From Sacculina carcini (taxonomy: Eukaryota > Arthropoda > Thecostraca > Sacculinidae): DNA of 64,000 bases. Positions 35,962 to 45,443 of the stretch are shown in pieces; within the stretch, counting starts at the first letter, position 1, and the number at the start of each line of letters is the position of its first letter. The stretch lies in assembly GCA_916048095.2 (NCBI GenBank), contig OU696570.1:13418020-13482019 (forward strand), given 5' to 3'. The position numbers and the translations under genes are program-made. The notes beneath the pieces were generated by a model, which saw nothing but the letters and a program-made list of their open reading frames with translations, was not told the origin of the DNA and did no database searches.

Positions 35962-36549
35962 CTCTAATACAATAGACCATTATTTGAAGGTGGGATGACG
36001 GTCTGACTGATTGATGCACCAAGATTCCATGCTGCATGGCTCTTCTCTCCCCAGGTGGTTGCTCAGGTAACCCTGATAACTTTGAGTGAGCAGCATCTGC
36101 AGAGCACATGCTGTGACTTCGTGAGCTCTTCTTGTACGAGTGACATGTGAAGTCTTCAAAAACTAATTTGCTGTGCCTGATCCATCAAGTCCTGCGTCAA
36201 CAAGAAAGTCTGTCCAGCCACTGCCTTCCAACAACTGACCTACTGTTTTCAAGTATGCCATTTCAATGTGGAGACCACCCATCATTATTATAAAGGAGGA
36301 CTCACCATGCTGATCTGGAAATTGTCACTGAGCTTCTTTAGCAACTGAGAATAGCGGTTGATCTGCAGCAATTATACAAGTCTGACCTGGATTGAGGTAC
36401 TCAGTAGCTCTGTGGAACATGTTCATACAATGCTTGATCATAGCTACAGACTTTGCTTGTTCACTGAACAAAGGGAGGAGTGACATGACTGATGGCTGCC
36501 TCTCCGAGTCAGGGATAAAATTCAGTGAGTGGTATGCTCCCCAAGACAC
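35962..36549 (-). pseudogene. Upstream part of the transposon protein, broken by three stops
   Basis: Same reading frame as the 723-codon frame. It reads MSWGAYHSLNF, SLLPLFSEQAKSVAMIKHCM, LNPGQTCIIAADQPLFSVAK, then TGA (36325-36327), FIIMMGGLHIEMAYLKTVGQ, LLEGSGWTDFLVDAG, TAG (36163-36165), FLKTSHVTRTRRAHEVTACA, and TAA (35980-35982) before WSIVLEMELTLLLFVRSLRE. I recognise these phrases as the N-terminal half of the same invertebrate protein family, probably its transposase part (acidic residues in ADQPL and GGLHIEM are candidates). There are no frameshifts, only the three stops. Upstream at ~36665 TTTTTCTTTTCAG resembles a splice acceptor, so an earlier exon may exist. Confidence 0.7.
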
Positions 36550-36761
36550 ATCAGAGGGTATTTTTTATATCATACCGCCTCTTACACATAATTGTAGTTC
36601 ACAAGTTCACAGCAGAACAGCATCAGCCAGAAGCACCTTCACCACGTTCCTGAAAAGAAAAATAAACATTAGTACCTGAGAGAAAAGCACATGATTCGTC
36701 ATCGCAGCCTGTGTAAACCAGAAGTAAATGTAAGATCTACACTTAAACAAAACTTTATCTG

Positions 36762-36800
<39 letters not shown>
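36762..36800. repeat. (TA)n(TG)n microsatellite
   Basis: TA run followed by TG run inside the transposon, between the coding region and the right inverted repeat. Confidence 0.9.
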
Positions 36801-36912
36801 ACTAATTGGCACATTGTATAATATCACTGCACGAAATTGCATGCATTTGCTGCTAGTTCACTTTGGTTTATGCCAATTTAAATGTAACATTGTAATCATT
36901 TTACCAACTCCC

Positions 36913-37221
36913 GGCAGCCATATTTGATTTGGCGACCATCTTGGAAATTCGCATTTTTGCGATGCCTCCATTTCTAATATTAATCACCATATCCTAAAGT
37001 ATGTACAGACCAAATCTCATGCTTTTACTATGAAGTGCACAATGGTTTCAATGATCCGTTGTACTACTAACCTAACCTAACCAAACCTAACCTAAGGATT
37101 TGTTTAAGCGTTCAAAACTTTGAAAACCACTGAACTACATACAGCTGAGTGAAGATTGGCCAAGATGATCACTCGCTTAACTTTCTGTCACTAGCTCGCT
37201 TAACTTCTGTCACTGTAACTA
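36913..37221 (-). repeat. Right long terminal inverted repeat of the XPG/CXC transposon
   Basis: Reverse complement of the left arm. It carries an extra copy of the GTGACAGAAGTTAAGCGAG phrase at its outer end and a TTAGG-type insertion at 37066-37096. The outer end is near CTGTAACTA (37221). A 3-bp GGC occurs outside both ends (33226-33228; 37222-37224), which could be a target duplication but is too short to rely on. Confidence 0.7.
37066..37096. repeat. Telomere-like CCTAA/TTAGG repeat
   Basis: CTAACCTAACCTAACC then AAACCTAACCTAAGG: about five TTAGG-type units with one variant. TTAGG is the common arthropod telomere repeat. Here it replaces part of the other arm's sequence. Confidence 0.75.
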
Positions 37222-37277
37222 GGCAAAATGGAGAGTCGGTCTTAAGGCGTGCTTACAAGTGGTATGGTCTTGTAGGC

Positions 37278-37305
37278 GCGCGTGGGACAGCGATGTCCCA
37301 CGCGC
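37278..37305. repeat. Perfect 12-bp hairpin with GCGA loop
   Basis: GCGCGTGGGACA (37278-37289), loop GCGA (a GNRA-type tetraloop as RNA), TGTCCCACGCGC (37294-37305). It directly abuts the tail of a LINE 3' fragment. GC-rich against AT-rich surroundings. Confidence 0.9.
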
Positions 37306-37420
37306 ATTATTATAATCATTACAGGAAAATCCAGTAGCATGGGAAGAGTGCAAGCACTTTTACTACCCTGCGGTGGCCCCATGTACCGAGAGCGCCTGAG
37401 AGATAAATTGTCTGAAAAGT
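37306..37420 (-). mobile_element. LINE 3'-end fragment, same family as 40287-43870
   Basis: Shares CCAGTAGCATG, AGAGTGCAAGCAC, GGTGGCCCCATGTACCG and AGCGCC with 40325-40390. On the minus strand it ends in ATTATAATAAT, next to the hairpin. Only the last ~110 bp of the LINE is present, as expected of a strongly 5'-truncated insertion. Confidence 0.75.
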
Positions 37421-38579
37421 AAGGGGATTAGTCAGCAAAATGAAAGCTACAATGAAGAAAGAAGTATCAGCAATGAACGTCAAATCGAATAAAATTATTT
37501 AATCAAAGGGCTCAATAAGACTATTGGGCGAAACCTGGCAACTCCCATCTCGAAGACCCAGCGCATGACGGCTTATGTGCTCAGTTTGGCGTGCACGCAA
37601 CACGTTTGTGCAGAAATTCACAGTTTGTGCAATATGGTAAATGCACAATACGATGAATGACCAATGTTTCATGGAAAATGTTTTGTTTCATACAGAAAAA
37701 AGGAGCTATTATTATGGTGATCGCTATATTGTCGATGCAAATCTCTTCGACGTGAGTTGAAAGGCAAAACTTGTGTCATAACAAGTCTATAACATTCAAT
37801 TGAATCTTCCCAGTACGATATAGGATTAATCCGTAAATCGAAAAGTTGCAATCAAATTGTAGATATATTTGTAGTGTCTTATAAAATAATGTTATTTTAA
37901 AAATCGATTTGTCCCATAAAATCAGAAATGATTGAAAGGCAAACCAAAATAGTATGATAAATGATTATATTGTCATTATGACGGCTTTTCCGTCGTTTCA
38001 TAAATAGAAAACATGTTTCACTCAAAATGAGAGAATTATAGGATGCATGATTGATTAATTGTGTGGTTGAGAACTTTTGTATTTTGCTGTTGTATTTTTG
38101 AAGATTGGATAATTTATCACAATAATACGCAGAACTATGATTTCATTGATATTTTTGACCAAGTATATTTACATATGTGAAATCAAATTTGTAATATCTA
38201 AAAAAACATGAAATTATTTCAGACTGGCTTGCGGAGGGTAAGAACACATTACATATTGCACTCGAATTTGCTCAAATATCGCATTCAACTAACAATGCAT
38301 TTGAAATATGTAACAACACGAAGAAGGTCAATTTATGCCGCAGCATATTAGATGAAAGAAAAGACAAAATATTCCAATATTCGACAATACACCGCACAAC
38401 AACTGATTCAACACACAAGAACCCAACACACACACACACACACACACACTCATACAAGCGTCCCGCGCATCACGGTAAGAGTACGCATACACTTTTACAT
38501 AACACACGCGCACACACACACAGTATAATAGACAAAGCGAATATTCTCACAAAATACAAATATGAGTGCACATGATATT
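37421..38579. other. Unassigned stretch
   Basis: AT-rich, no long frame, no repeat partner noticed in the window. Contains a (CA)n tract at 38424-38452 and a shorter CGCGCACACACACAC tract at 38506. Confidence 0.4.
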
Positions 38580-39050
38580 TTTTCTTTCACAAAAATATAT
38601 GAAATTCGTTGTTGCCACTCTGCTCTTAACTTATTTTGACAATTACTGTTTTGTGAAACACTTCAGAATTTGTACGTAAGTGGAGAACATCTACGTTTTG
38701 TTCGGTTGTATCATAACGATGCTGGTTAGCCGCTCAATATTACCGATAAGAGGATAGTGTGATAAAGTATGATGCATATATAAGTGATACAAGTTCGGGG
38801 CACAGTGCAATAGACAATCAGCAATAGACAGGCTCAAAAATAGACAGACTCAAAAAGCGATGCACAGGCAGGGATGCAACACAGCACGAAACACTGACAC
38901 TGCACATCTACAGCGCAACATACGGGTAGAAAATGTTGCGCACGAGAACGATACACACGATGTAGCGTATTATATGTACCACTTTTTGTCATGACAAAAA
39001 GTGGCAGTCATTTGTGTTTTCTTTTCTCTCTTCATATATGTCGAAAATTT

Positions 39051-39124
<74 letters not shown>
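38580..39124 (+). repeat. Repeat R4, uninterrupted copy
   Basis: Runs from TTTTGACAATTACTG through GCTGGTTAGCCGCTCAATATT|ACCGATAAGAGGATAG to GATGTAGCGTATTATATG and a (TA)n tract (39053-39124). It is the unfilled version of the locus split by the LINE at 40287-43870. Purpose unknown; the (TA)n end and CAATAGACAG...AATAGACAGAC phrases recall the microsatellite-bearing ends of non-autonomous elements. Confidence 0.7.
38979..39004. repeat. Perfect 26-bp palindrome
   Basis: CCACTTTTTGTCA followed directly by its reverse complement TGACAAAAAGTGG. It sits inside R4 but is absent from the second R4 copy (44100-44110), which goes straight from GTAGCGTATT to (TA)n. Confidence 0.9.
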
Positions 39125-39131
<7 letters not shown>

Positions 39132-39820
39132 AGCGTATTATGGCGTATTATTGTAGCGTATTATAATGTATCATACTTTATCAAGCGTATTATCTCATTA
39201 GCCGCTGAATATGAAGAATACACAGTTGTCAATGTTTAGCATTGTGCTACAAACACGCGTCAAACTGAAGCGACAAAAATGCTCATATAAATGAACTTTT
39301 CCAGGAAGTCTCATAGTGTTTTTCTGTTTTGGAGAGGTCATGTCTTTAGTGGTCTCCTTGGGCCACCTCTTGAGAGCAACACTCAAAATGCACAATGTGG
39401 GAATACTAATTTATTACATTATTGGGATATACGTCATAATCTTAATACACACTATTTGACTAAAGAAATACCAAATTTGTATTTGTAAATTTGTATGATG
39501 TTCTTGCGACAGACTTTCAACAGTTACCACGGATTGCAAAAACAATATTCAAAAATAGTATTTGTTGTACATTTTATGTTTTATTTTTCACTTATAGTTG
39601 AATTATCTTGAAATTTAACACGTTTGTAGTATGAAATACACACACGCTCACACACACACGCGCGCACACCCCACACACACAACATACACCTCCAAGCATT
39701 TTAGACTAAATGTCCTTTTTGGTTACGTTTCTCATTGAAGCATATTTTAGTTTGTCAACATTTTTGCCTCTTGGTTGCGACTGACCTAGCGACAATGTTC
39801 TCATCTTTCAACGCCAAAAC
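39125..39820. other. Unassigned stretch between R4 copies
   Basis: Repeated GTAGCGTATTAT phrases at 39130-39165, then non-repetitive AT-rich sequence and a CA/CG-rich tract (39640-39690). No gene recognised. Confidence 0.4.
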
Positions 39821-40286
39821 CAGCATCTTTATGTAGCCGCCAATTGACACGCGCATAGCAGTAAGATTTAGTTACCTAGTTACCAGTAACACCTAGTTAG
39901 CAGCAGACTTGCCGCTTGTGGTCCGACAAACAGACATTAGCAAACACATCTAGCTTTTTCACAAACGAAAACAAGACAAATCGCTTATTTACGATTTTCA
40001 TACGCTATGCTGAAATGAAAACTACAATTGTTTATTTCTCGTGTGTGCTATTTTATTTTGCTGTTCTCCTATTACTTTTGCAATCACTGCTTATTAAACA
40101 CTTTCAATTGAACTGGACAGTTGACAACAAAAGCGCAACATTGCTAGTATATTCTCATGTTGATACAATGACCTGTAACTTATTTTGACAATTACTGTTT
40201 TGTGGAATACTTCAGAATTTGTGGGTAAGTGGAGAACATCTTCGTTTTGTTCGGTTGTATCATAACGATGCTGGTTAGCCGCTCAA
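39821..40286 (+). repeat. Repeat R4, second copy, left part
   Basis: From ATGTAGCCGCCAATTGACACG to GCCGCTCAATATT, where the LINE begins. The first ~350 bp recur at 44207-44560 (GTTACCAGTAACACC, CTTGTGGTCCGACAAACAG), and the last ~100 bp match 38620-38745. Confidence 0.75.
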
Positions 40287-41483
40287 TATTATTATTATTA
40301 TTATTATTAATTACAGGCAAATCCAGTAGCATGAGAAGAGTGCAAGCACTATTACCACCCTAAGGTGGCCCCATGTACCGGAAGCGCCCAAAAGATTCAG
40401 AGAGAAAGAGAGTTCGAAGAGAAAAAAATCTAGAAAGAGAGTTGGAAAGAAAATAATAAATAAATAACAATAAATAATAAACCATCATCCGATAACAATC
40501 CATAATGTCACTCCGCCCACGTTCCTCAATAAATAATAACAATCAACAATAAATATGTGATTCAGTAAATAACAGCCATCAATAAATAAGAATAAAAATT
40601 AATGAATAAGTAATAAATAACAATCAAGAACAATACATATGATTCAATAAGAAACATCCAACAATAAATATAAATAACATTCAATAAGTAACAACAACAC
40701 AAATAAATATGATTCAATTACCACTATTACCACCCTAAGGTGGCCCCATGTACCGGAAGCGCCCAAAAGATTCAGAGAGAAAGAGAGTTCGAAGAGAAAA
40801 AAATCTAGAAAGAGAGTTGGAAAGAAAATAATAAATAAATAACAATAAATAATAAACCATCATCCGATAACAATCCATAATGTCACTCCGCCCACGTTCC
40901 TCAATAAATAATAACAATCAACAATAAATATGTGATTCAGTAAATAACAGCCATCAATAAATAAGAATAAAAATTAATAAATAAGTAATAAATAACAATC
41001 AAGAACAATACATATGATTCAATAAGAAACATCCAACAATAAATATAAATAACATTCAATAAGTAACAACAACACAAATAAATATGATTCAATAAACAAT
41101 AACACCAATAAATATGAATCAATAAACAACAACAACAATAAATATGATTAAATAAACAGCAACAACAATAAACATGATTAAATAAACAACAACAACAATA
41201 ATTATGATTCAATAAACAGCAACAACAATAAATATGATTCAATAAACAACAACAACAATAAATATGACTCAATAAACAGCAACAACAATAAATATGATTC
41301 AATAAACAACAACAGCCAACACTGAGTAAAAGTATAATTTAATAAATAACAACAACCAATAATAAATAGTAATAAATAGAGAGTAAAATAAGAATAAATA
41401 GAAATAAATAGAAAATAAATAACAATAAGCATGAATAAATAACAATTAATATGAATAAATATACAATTAATAAGACTTAACAG
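40287..41483 (-). repeat. LINE 3' untranslated region with tandem repeats
   Basis: Holds an exact-looking 375-bp tandem duplication (about 40349-40723 and 40724-41098) and a ~30 bp minisatellite (41085-41313, about eight units of AACAACAACAATAAATATGA-type sequence), plus loose AATAAATA repeats up to 41480. Frames across it are artefacts of the repeats. Confidence 0.8.
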
Positions 41484-43850
41484 TCAATTCCGCTCTTTCA
41501 GTAGCATTTCATTTACTTTGGCCTTGAATTTGTTCAAATTGTTCTGCGAGAAAGCCTCTTCCTTCAACGTGTTCCAAGTAGACACAGTGGCCGGAAGAAA
41601 GCAACGTTGGAATTGTTTTGTACGACAACGAATTGGAGCCATGCACTGGGAATGCTGTTTGGATGTAAACCGTGTGCTTCTTGCTGCCACGAAATCATCA
41701 GGAATTGACTTGCTCATCGGATGATGGTCGTTGTGCTTGATCTTGTACAGCATGCACACGCTGCTGACCTTTCGACGATGGCAAAGATCACCAAGAACCA
41801 AGTCACCACAGAGGAACTTGCAAGTTCTAACAACTCTGTTGATGAGATTGAGGTGAAAATCCGCAGCAGAAGACCACACGGGGGCGCAGTACTCCAGAAT
41901 TGGCAAAATGAAACAGCGAAAACAACTTTTTGAGATTGTGCTGCTACCGAACATCCGATATGCCTTTCTTTTAATTCCCAGTTTCCGCGATGCCGAACAA
42001 ACTAGCTTCCGAATGTGACTCTCAAACGTCAGCTTTGAGTCTACATGTACTCCCAATATTTTGAGCTCATCACACACGTTGAGTTGGGCGTCATTTATGA
42101 GGATAGCTCCATGTGAAGGCTGAACGGTACGTGACCTAGAAACCAACAAGCATTTAGATTTCGAAGTGTTCAGCATCATATTCCACCTCTCACACCACTT
42201 CAGGACGCTGCTGAGATCGTCGTTGACCGTTTGACGCACCTGTGGTCTGTCCGAAGGAGATGAAATTACAGCCATCAAGGTGATATCATCAGCATATCCT
42301 TATACAGGGTTAAGTGCTCGAATATTTTCGACAGAATTGGCGTAATTGATATTGGCCGGTAGTTTGCAACATCAGCTGAATTGGTTCCTTTTGGTATGGG
42401 CGTGATATTCGCAACCCGCCAACATGATGGAAACGAACCAGTCTTCATCAAGCGCCTGAAAAGAGCACTGAGCTTCGGAGCTAGAGTATCTGCCGTGTTC
42501 TTGAAAAATAGCGGAAACATATTCAGAGGGTCTGTTCCTCCGTGGGCATCAAGGTCTTTCATGAGATTCACCACTTCCTTAGATCGGAAGGCAATGCCTT
42601 TGATTTTCGGGGCGAGGACAGATGAATCGTCAGACGGAATGGACCCTTGACATTGCTTGGTATTGAAATAATCCATAAGCAACTCTGCCTTCTCTGTTGG
42701 GTTGATTTTGAGCTCACCGTTCGCTGAAAATAAAGGAGGGACAGACAGGTCATGTCCAAACACTGACGATTTCAACGTTGACCACAGTTTGTGGGCGTCA
42801 TTGGCAGATGTTAGCTTTTCAGCAAGTTTCTTTGAGTGACGTGTTTCCGCTTCTGAATACACATGCTCAGCATGCCGTCTGGCCTCAGTGTAGACATTCC
42901 ATGAATCGGCTGAGCGTGATTGGAGCCACTTTTGGTAAGCCTCCTGCTTGGATTCACGTGCGTTGCGACATTCGTTGGTGAACCAGGCTTTGTCATCAGA
43001 GCGAAAATGTAGTTTTTTAGTAGGCACTCTCCTTGAGATGACATCGGTAATGTATTTGTTCAATGCATCGATGGGGCATTACTTCTGCTGCAGATTTGAA
43101 ACTTTAATTGCTTTCAATTCATCATTCACCTTCACCCAGTCAACATTGTTCTTCATGTGCACGAGCCTTGAAATCGTGTAAGGGGAAACCTTCTGTCTCA
43201 ATGTCAACGTCACGGACAGCGACGAGTGATCTGAACTTCCTATTGGAGCTTCCACGTTTACACTCACGATATCTGAGACGTCTGTCATAACCAAGTCCAA
43301 ACAGTTTCCCGCTTGATGTGTGGGACCGGACACCATTTGGGAGCAGCCAGAAATGTTGCAGAAATCATATGCTGCTCTACCATGAGCGTCTGTAGGAGAT
43401 GTCGACAAGAGCCACCCACGGTGATGGGCGTTCATGTCTCCCACAAATACAAATGCTGACTTGGTGTCCTTCTCCTGAATTGTTGACATGGCTGACAAGA
43501 GACATTCGTAGATAGAGTCGTTACTGTCTGGATTTCGGTAGGCTCCAAAGATTTAAAAATTCATCAAGGCGGTGTTGACACGCAGCAGCATAACTTCATG
43601 ACAAGTGCAGTCGTGCGCTGTAATTCTCGTTGCTGAAAAGCCTTTGGGTACGTACACTGCCATGCCACGCCGCCTGTTTTTTGAGTCACGTTTGATTAGC
43701 AATGGCTTACTGAAACCTGGCATCAAGAGCTCAGATTGGTCCCGATAATCGGACACAAGCGTTTCGGCACAGATAACGATGTCCTTGGAGCGACTGGCTG
43801 CTGTCAAATCTCTGATGTTCTTATACAAGCCCCTGATGTTGGCGAAAAGT
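41484..43850 (-). pseudogene. LINE ORF2: APE-type endonuclease and reverse transcriptase, defective
   Basis: Endonuclease (43850-43080): CAETLVSDYR, RGMAVYVPKG, VFVGDMNAHHRGW, CLDLVMTDV, SSDHSSLSV, all APE-family landmarks. Linker and RT fingers (43063-42290): WFTNECRNARESK, ANITPIPKGTNSADVANYRP (the RT motif 'NYRPIS'), SKIFEHL. Then, after an internal deletion, GYADDITLMAV (the RT active-site YADD, ~42290) and the thumb/C-terminus to MLLKERN at 41484. About 150 residues between EHL and YADD, including the first RT aspartate and the QGS..GP motif, are lost with a frame change. In-frame stops occur near 43550 and 43079. The protein would copy LINE RNA into nicked DNA; this copy is dead. Confidence 0.85.
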
Positions 43851-43870
43851 ATATTTGAAAATCGTTTTTA

Positions 43871-44107
43871 CCGATATTACCGATAAGAGGATAGTGTGAT
43901 AAAGTATGATGCATATACAAGTGATACAAGTTCGGGGCACAGTGCATATCAATGAGCAATAGACAGGCTCAAAAATAGACAGACTCAAAAAGCGATGCAC
44001 AGGCAGGGATGCAACACAGCACGAAACACTGACACTGCACATCTACAGCGCAATATACGGGTAGAAAATGTTGCGCACGAGATCGATGCGCACGATGTAG
44101 CGTATTT

Positions 44108-44108
<1 letters not shown>
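43871..44108 (+). repeat. Repeat R4, second copy, right part
   Basis: ATATTACCGATAAGAGG to GATGTAGCGTATTTTAAA; matches 38745-38975. Confidence 0.8.

Positions 44109-44197
<89 letters not shown>
44109..44197. repeat. (TA)n microsatellite
   Basis: Long TA run ending R4 copy 2 and leading into copy 3. Confidence 0.95.
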
Positions 44198-44198
<1 letters not shown>

Positions 44199-44565
44199 CC
44201 AGCGTCTTTATGTAGCCGCCAATCGACACGCACATAGCAGTAAGATTTAGTTACCTAGTTACCAGTAACACCTAGTTAGCAGCAGACTTGCCGCTTGTGG
44301 TCCGACAAACAGACATTAGCAAACACATCTAGCTTTTTCACAAACGAAAACAAGACAAATTGCTTATTTACGTTTTTCATACGCTATGCTGAAACGAAAA
44401 TTACAATTGTATATTTCTCGTTTGTAATATTTCAATTTGCTGTTTCCCTATTATTTTTGCAATCACCGCTTTATTAACACTTTCAATTGAACTGGACAGT
44501 TGACAACAAAAGCGCAACATTGCTAGTATATTCTCGTGTTGATACAATGACCTGTTCGTTACTGT
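44198..44565 (+). repeat. Repeat R4, third copy (partial)
   Basis: ACCAGCGTCTTTATGTAGCC to TTGATACAATGACCTG, matching 39820-40175 with scattered differences. It diverges where copy 2 continues TAACTTATTTTGAC. Confidence 0.75.
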
Positions 44566-45047
44566 TGTAGCACATGCTGCTGCCTGTGAGTGAAACACAA
44601 TGTTTTCACGGCGCGTACACTCAGCACGTGTATATGTTGTGAATTTGAAATTCGTTTTTATTGATGCAAGACGGTGCATACAGTTCATATGCATCGCCGA
44701 ATATGGCCCAGATATATGCAGACAAATACTCAGCCAGTAAAGTCAATGTATAATTAATTATATATATATTAATTATATAATTATTATAAGAATGTGTCAA
44801 CGCAAATGCTCAAAAGCGCATGAAGCAAGGTGTGAGGTGTTCATCAGTTCGAGTTCTCCTCAACATTTATGAGCTAATGTTTCAATTTTGACAGCAAATA
44901 CCAACTAGCCTGCACATGCAATGATGCACCACATCTAGTATCATATAAAATTTACTATGTTTGGTTTTGCAGCACTACTATCGCTCTTGGGTAAGCTTGA
45001 CAGTATTGTACAGTACAGTATAGTCAAAATTCAAAGGTTTTCTAGAG
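44566..45047. other. Unassigned stretch
   Basis: Contains a TAATTAATTATATATATTAATT palindromic AT tract near 44751-44780. No frame or repeat partner recognised. Confidence 0.4.
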
Positions 45048-45443
45048 CAGTGTTTCTCAACCTTCTTCTTGACATGACCCCCTTTAACCCAAAACGAGTC
45101 TTTGTGGCCCCCCAGAAGCAATCATTGGCCCTACTAGAAGTCCTTGTGGCCCCATACACACGTGAATCGTCGCAACTCGACTTCTCCAGATTTGCATATT
45201 TGCAGATTTGCATATGCTTTTCATAATTTTTTCATACTCGCGTGTGCATAGTCAGGAGAGGTAATTTTGCAAGCGTGATTAAGATGACCAAAATAAATTA
45301 CGGGTAGGACGGGCAATGATGATTTCCGGTGGAGCTTACAGCGTCCACCGGTGAGGCTTGCTTCGCTCGCTACCCGCCTCAAGCAGGGTAGGCCTCCGCA
45401 CATAGATTGCCCAGGGGCCTCCACATGCTTAAATCCGACACTG
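45048..45443. mobile_element. hAT-like ends (one or two decayed MITEs)
   Basis: CAGTGTTTCTCAACC at 45048 followed by TTGACATGACCCCC is the typical start of hAT non-autonomous elements. At 45443 an end reading inward as CAGTGTCGGATTTAAGCATG resembles another hAT-type terminus with GGAGGCC. Flanking 8-mers do not match (TTCTAGAG against TGGCTGAC), so these may be ends of two separate, truncated elements. No transposase. Confidence 0.45.

Larger units (their letters stand above)
40287..43870 (-). mobile_element. 5'-truncated I/Jockey-group LINE inserted in R4
   Basis: The insertion is shown by the intact R4 copy: CTCAATATT|ACCGATAAG is continuous at 38737-38755, whereas here ~3.6 kb separates the halves, with ATATTA-like sequence repeated at both sides. 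On the minus strand the element begins inside the endonuclease (…FANIRGLYKNIRDL), so ORF1 is missing, and ends with a (TAA)n tail (40287-40308), as in I-clade LINEs. Clade assignment is tentative. Confidence 0.8.

Noticed and set aside
37066-37096. Chromosome end or true telomere
   Set aside because: Only ~31 bp, inside a transposon arm, with ordinary sequence on both sides.
40937-41302. Cys/Leu/Ile-rich repetitive minus-strand frame
   Set aside because: Produced by the 30-bp minisatellite in the LINE 3' UTR.
45048-45443. A single complete hAT MITE
   Set aside because: The outer 8-mers (TTCTAGAG and TGGCTGAC) do not match and only six terminal bases agree, so two broken elements are as likely.
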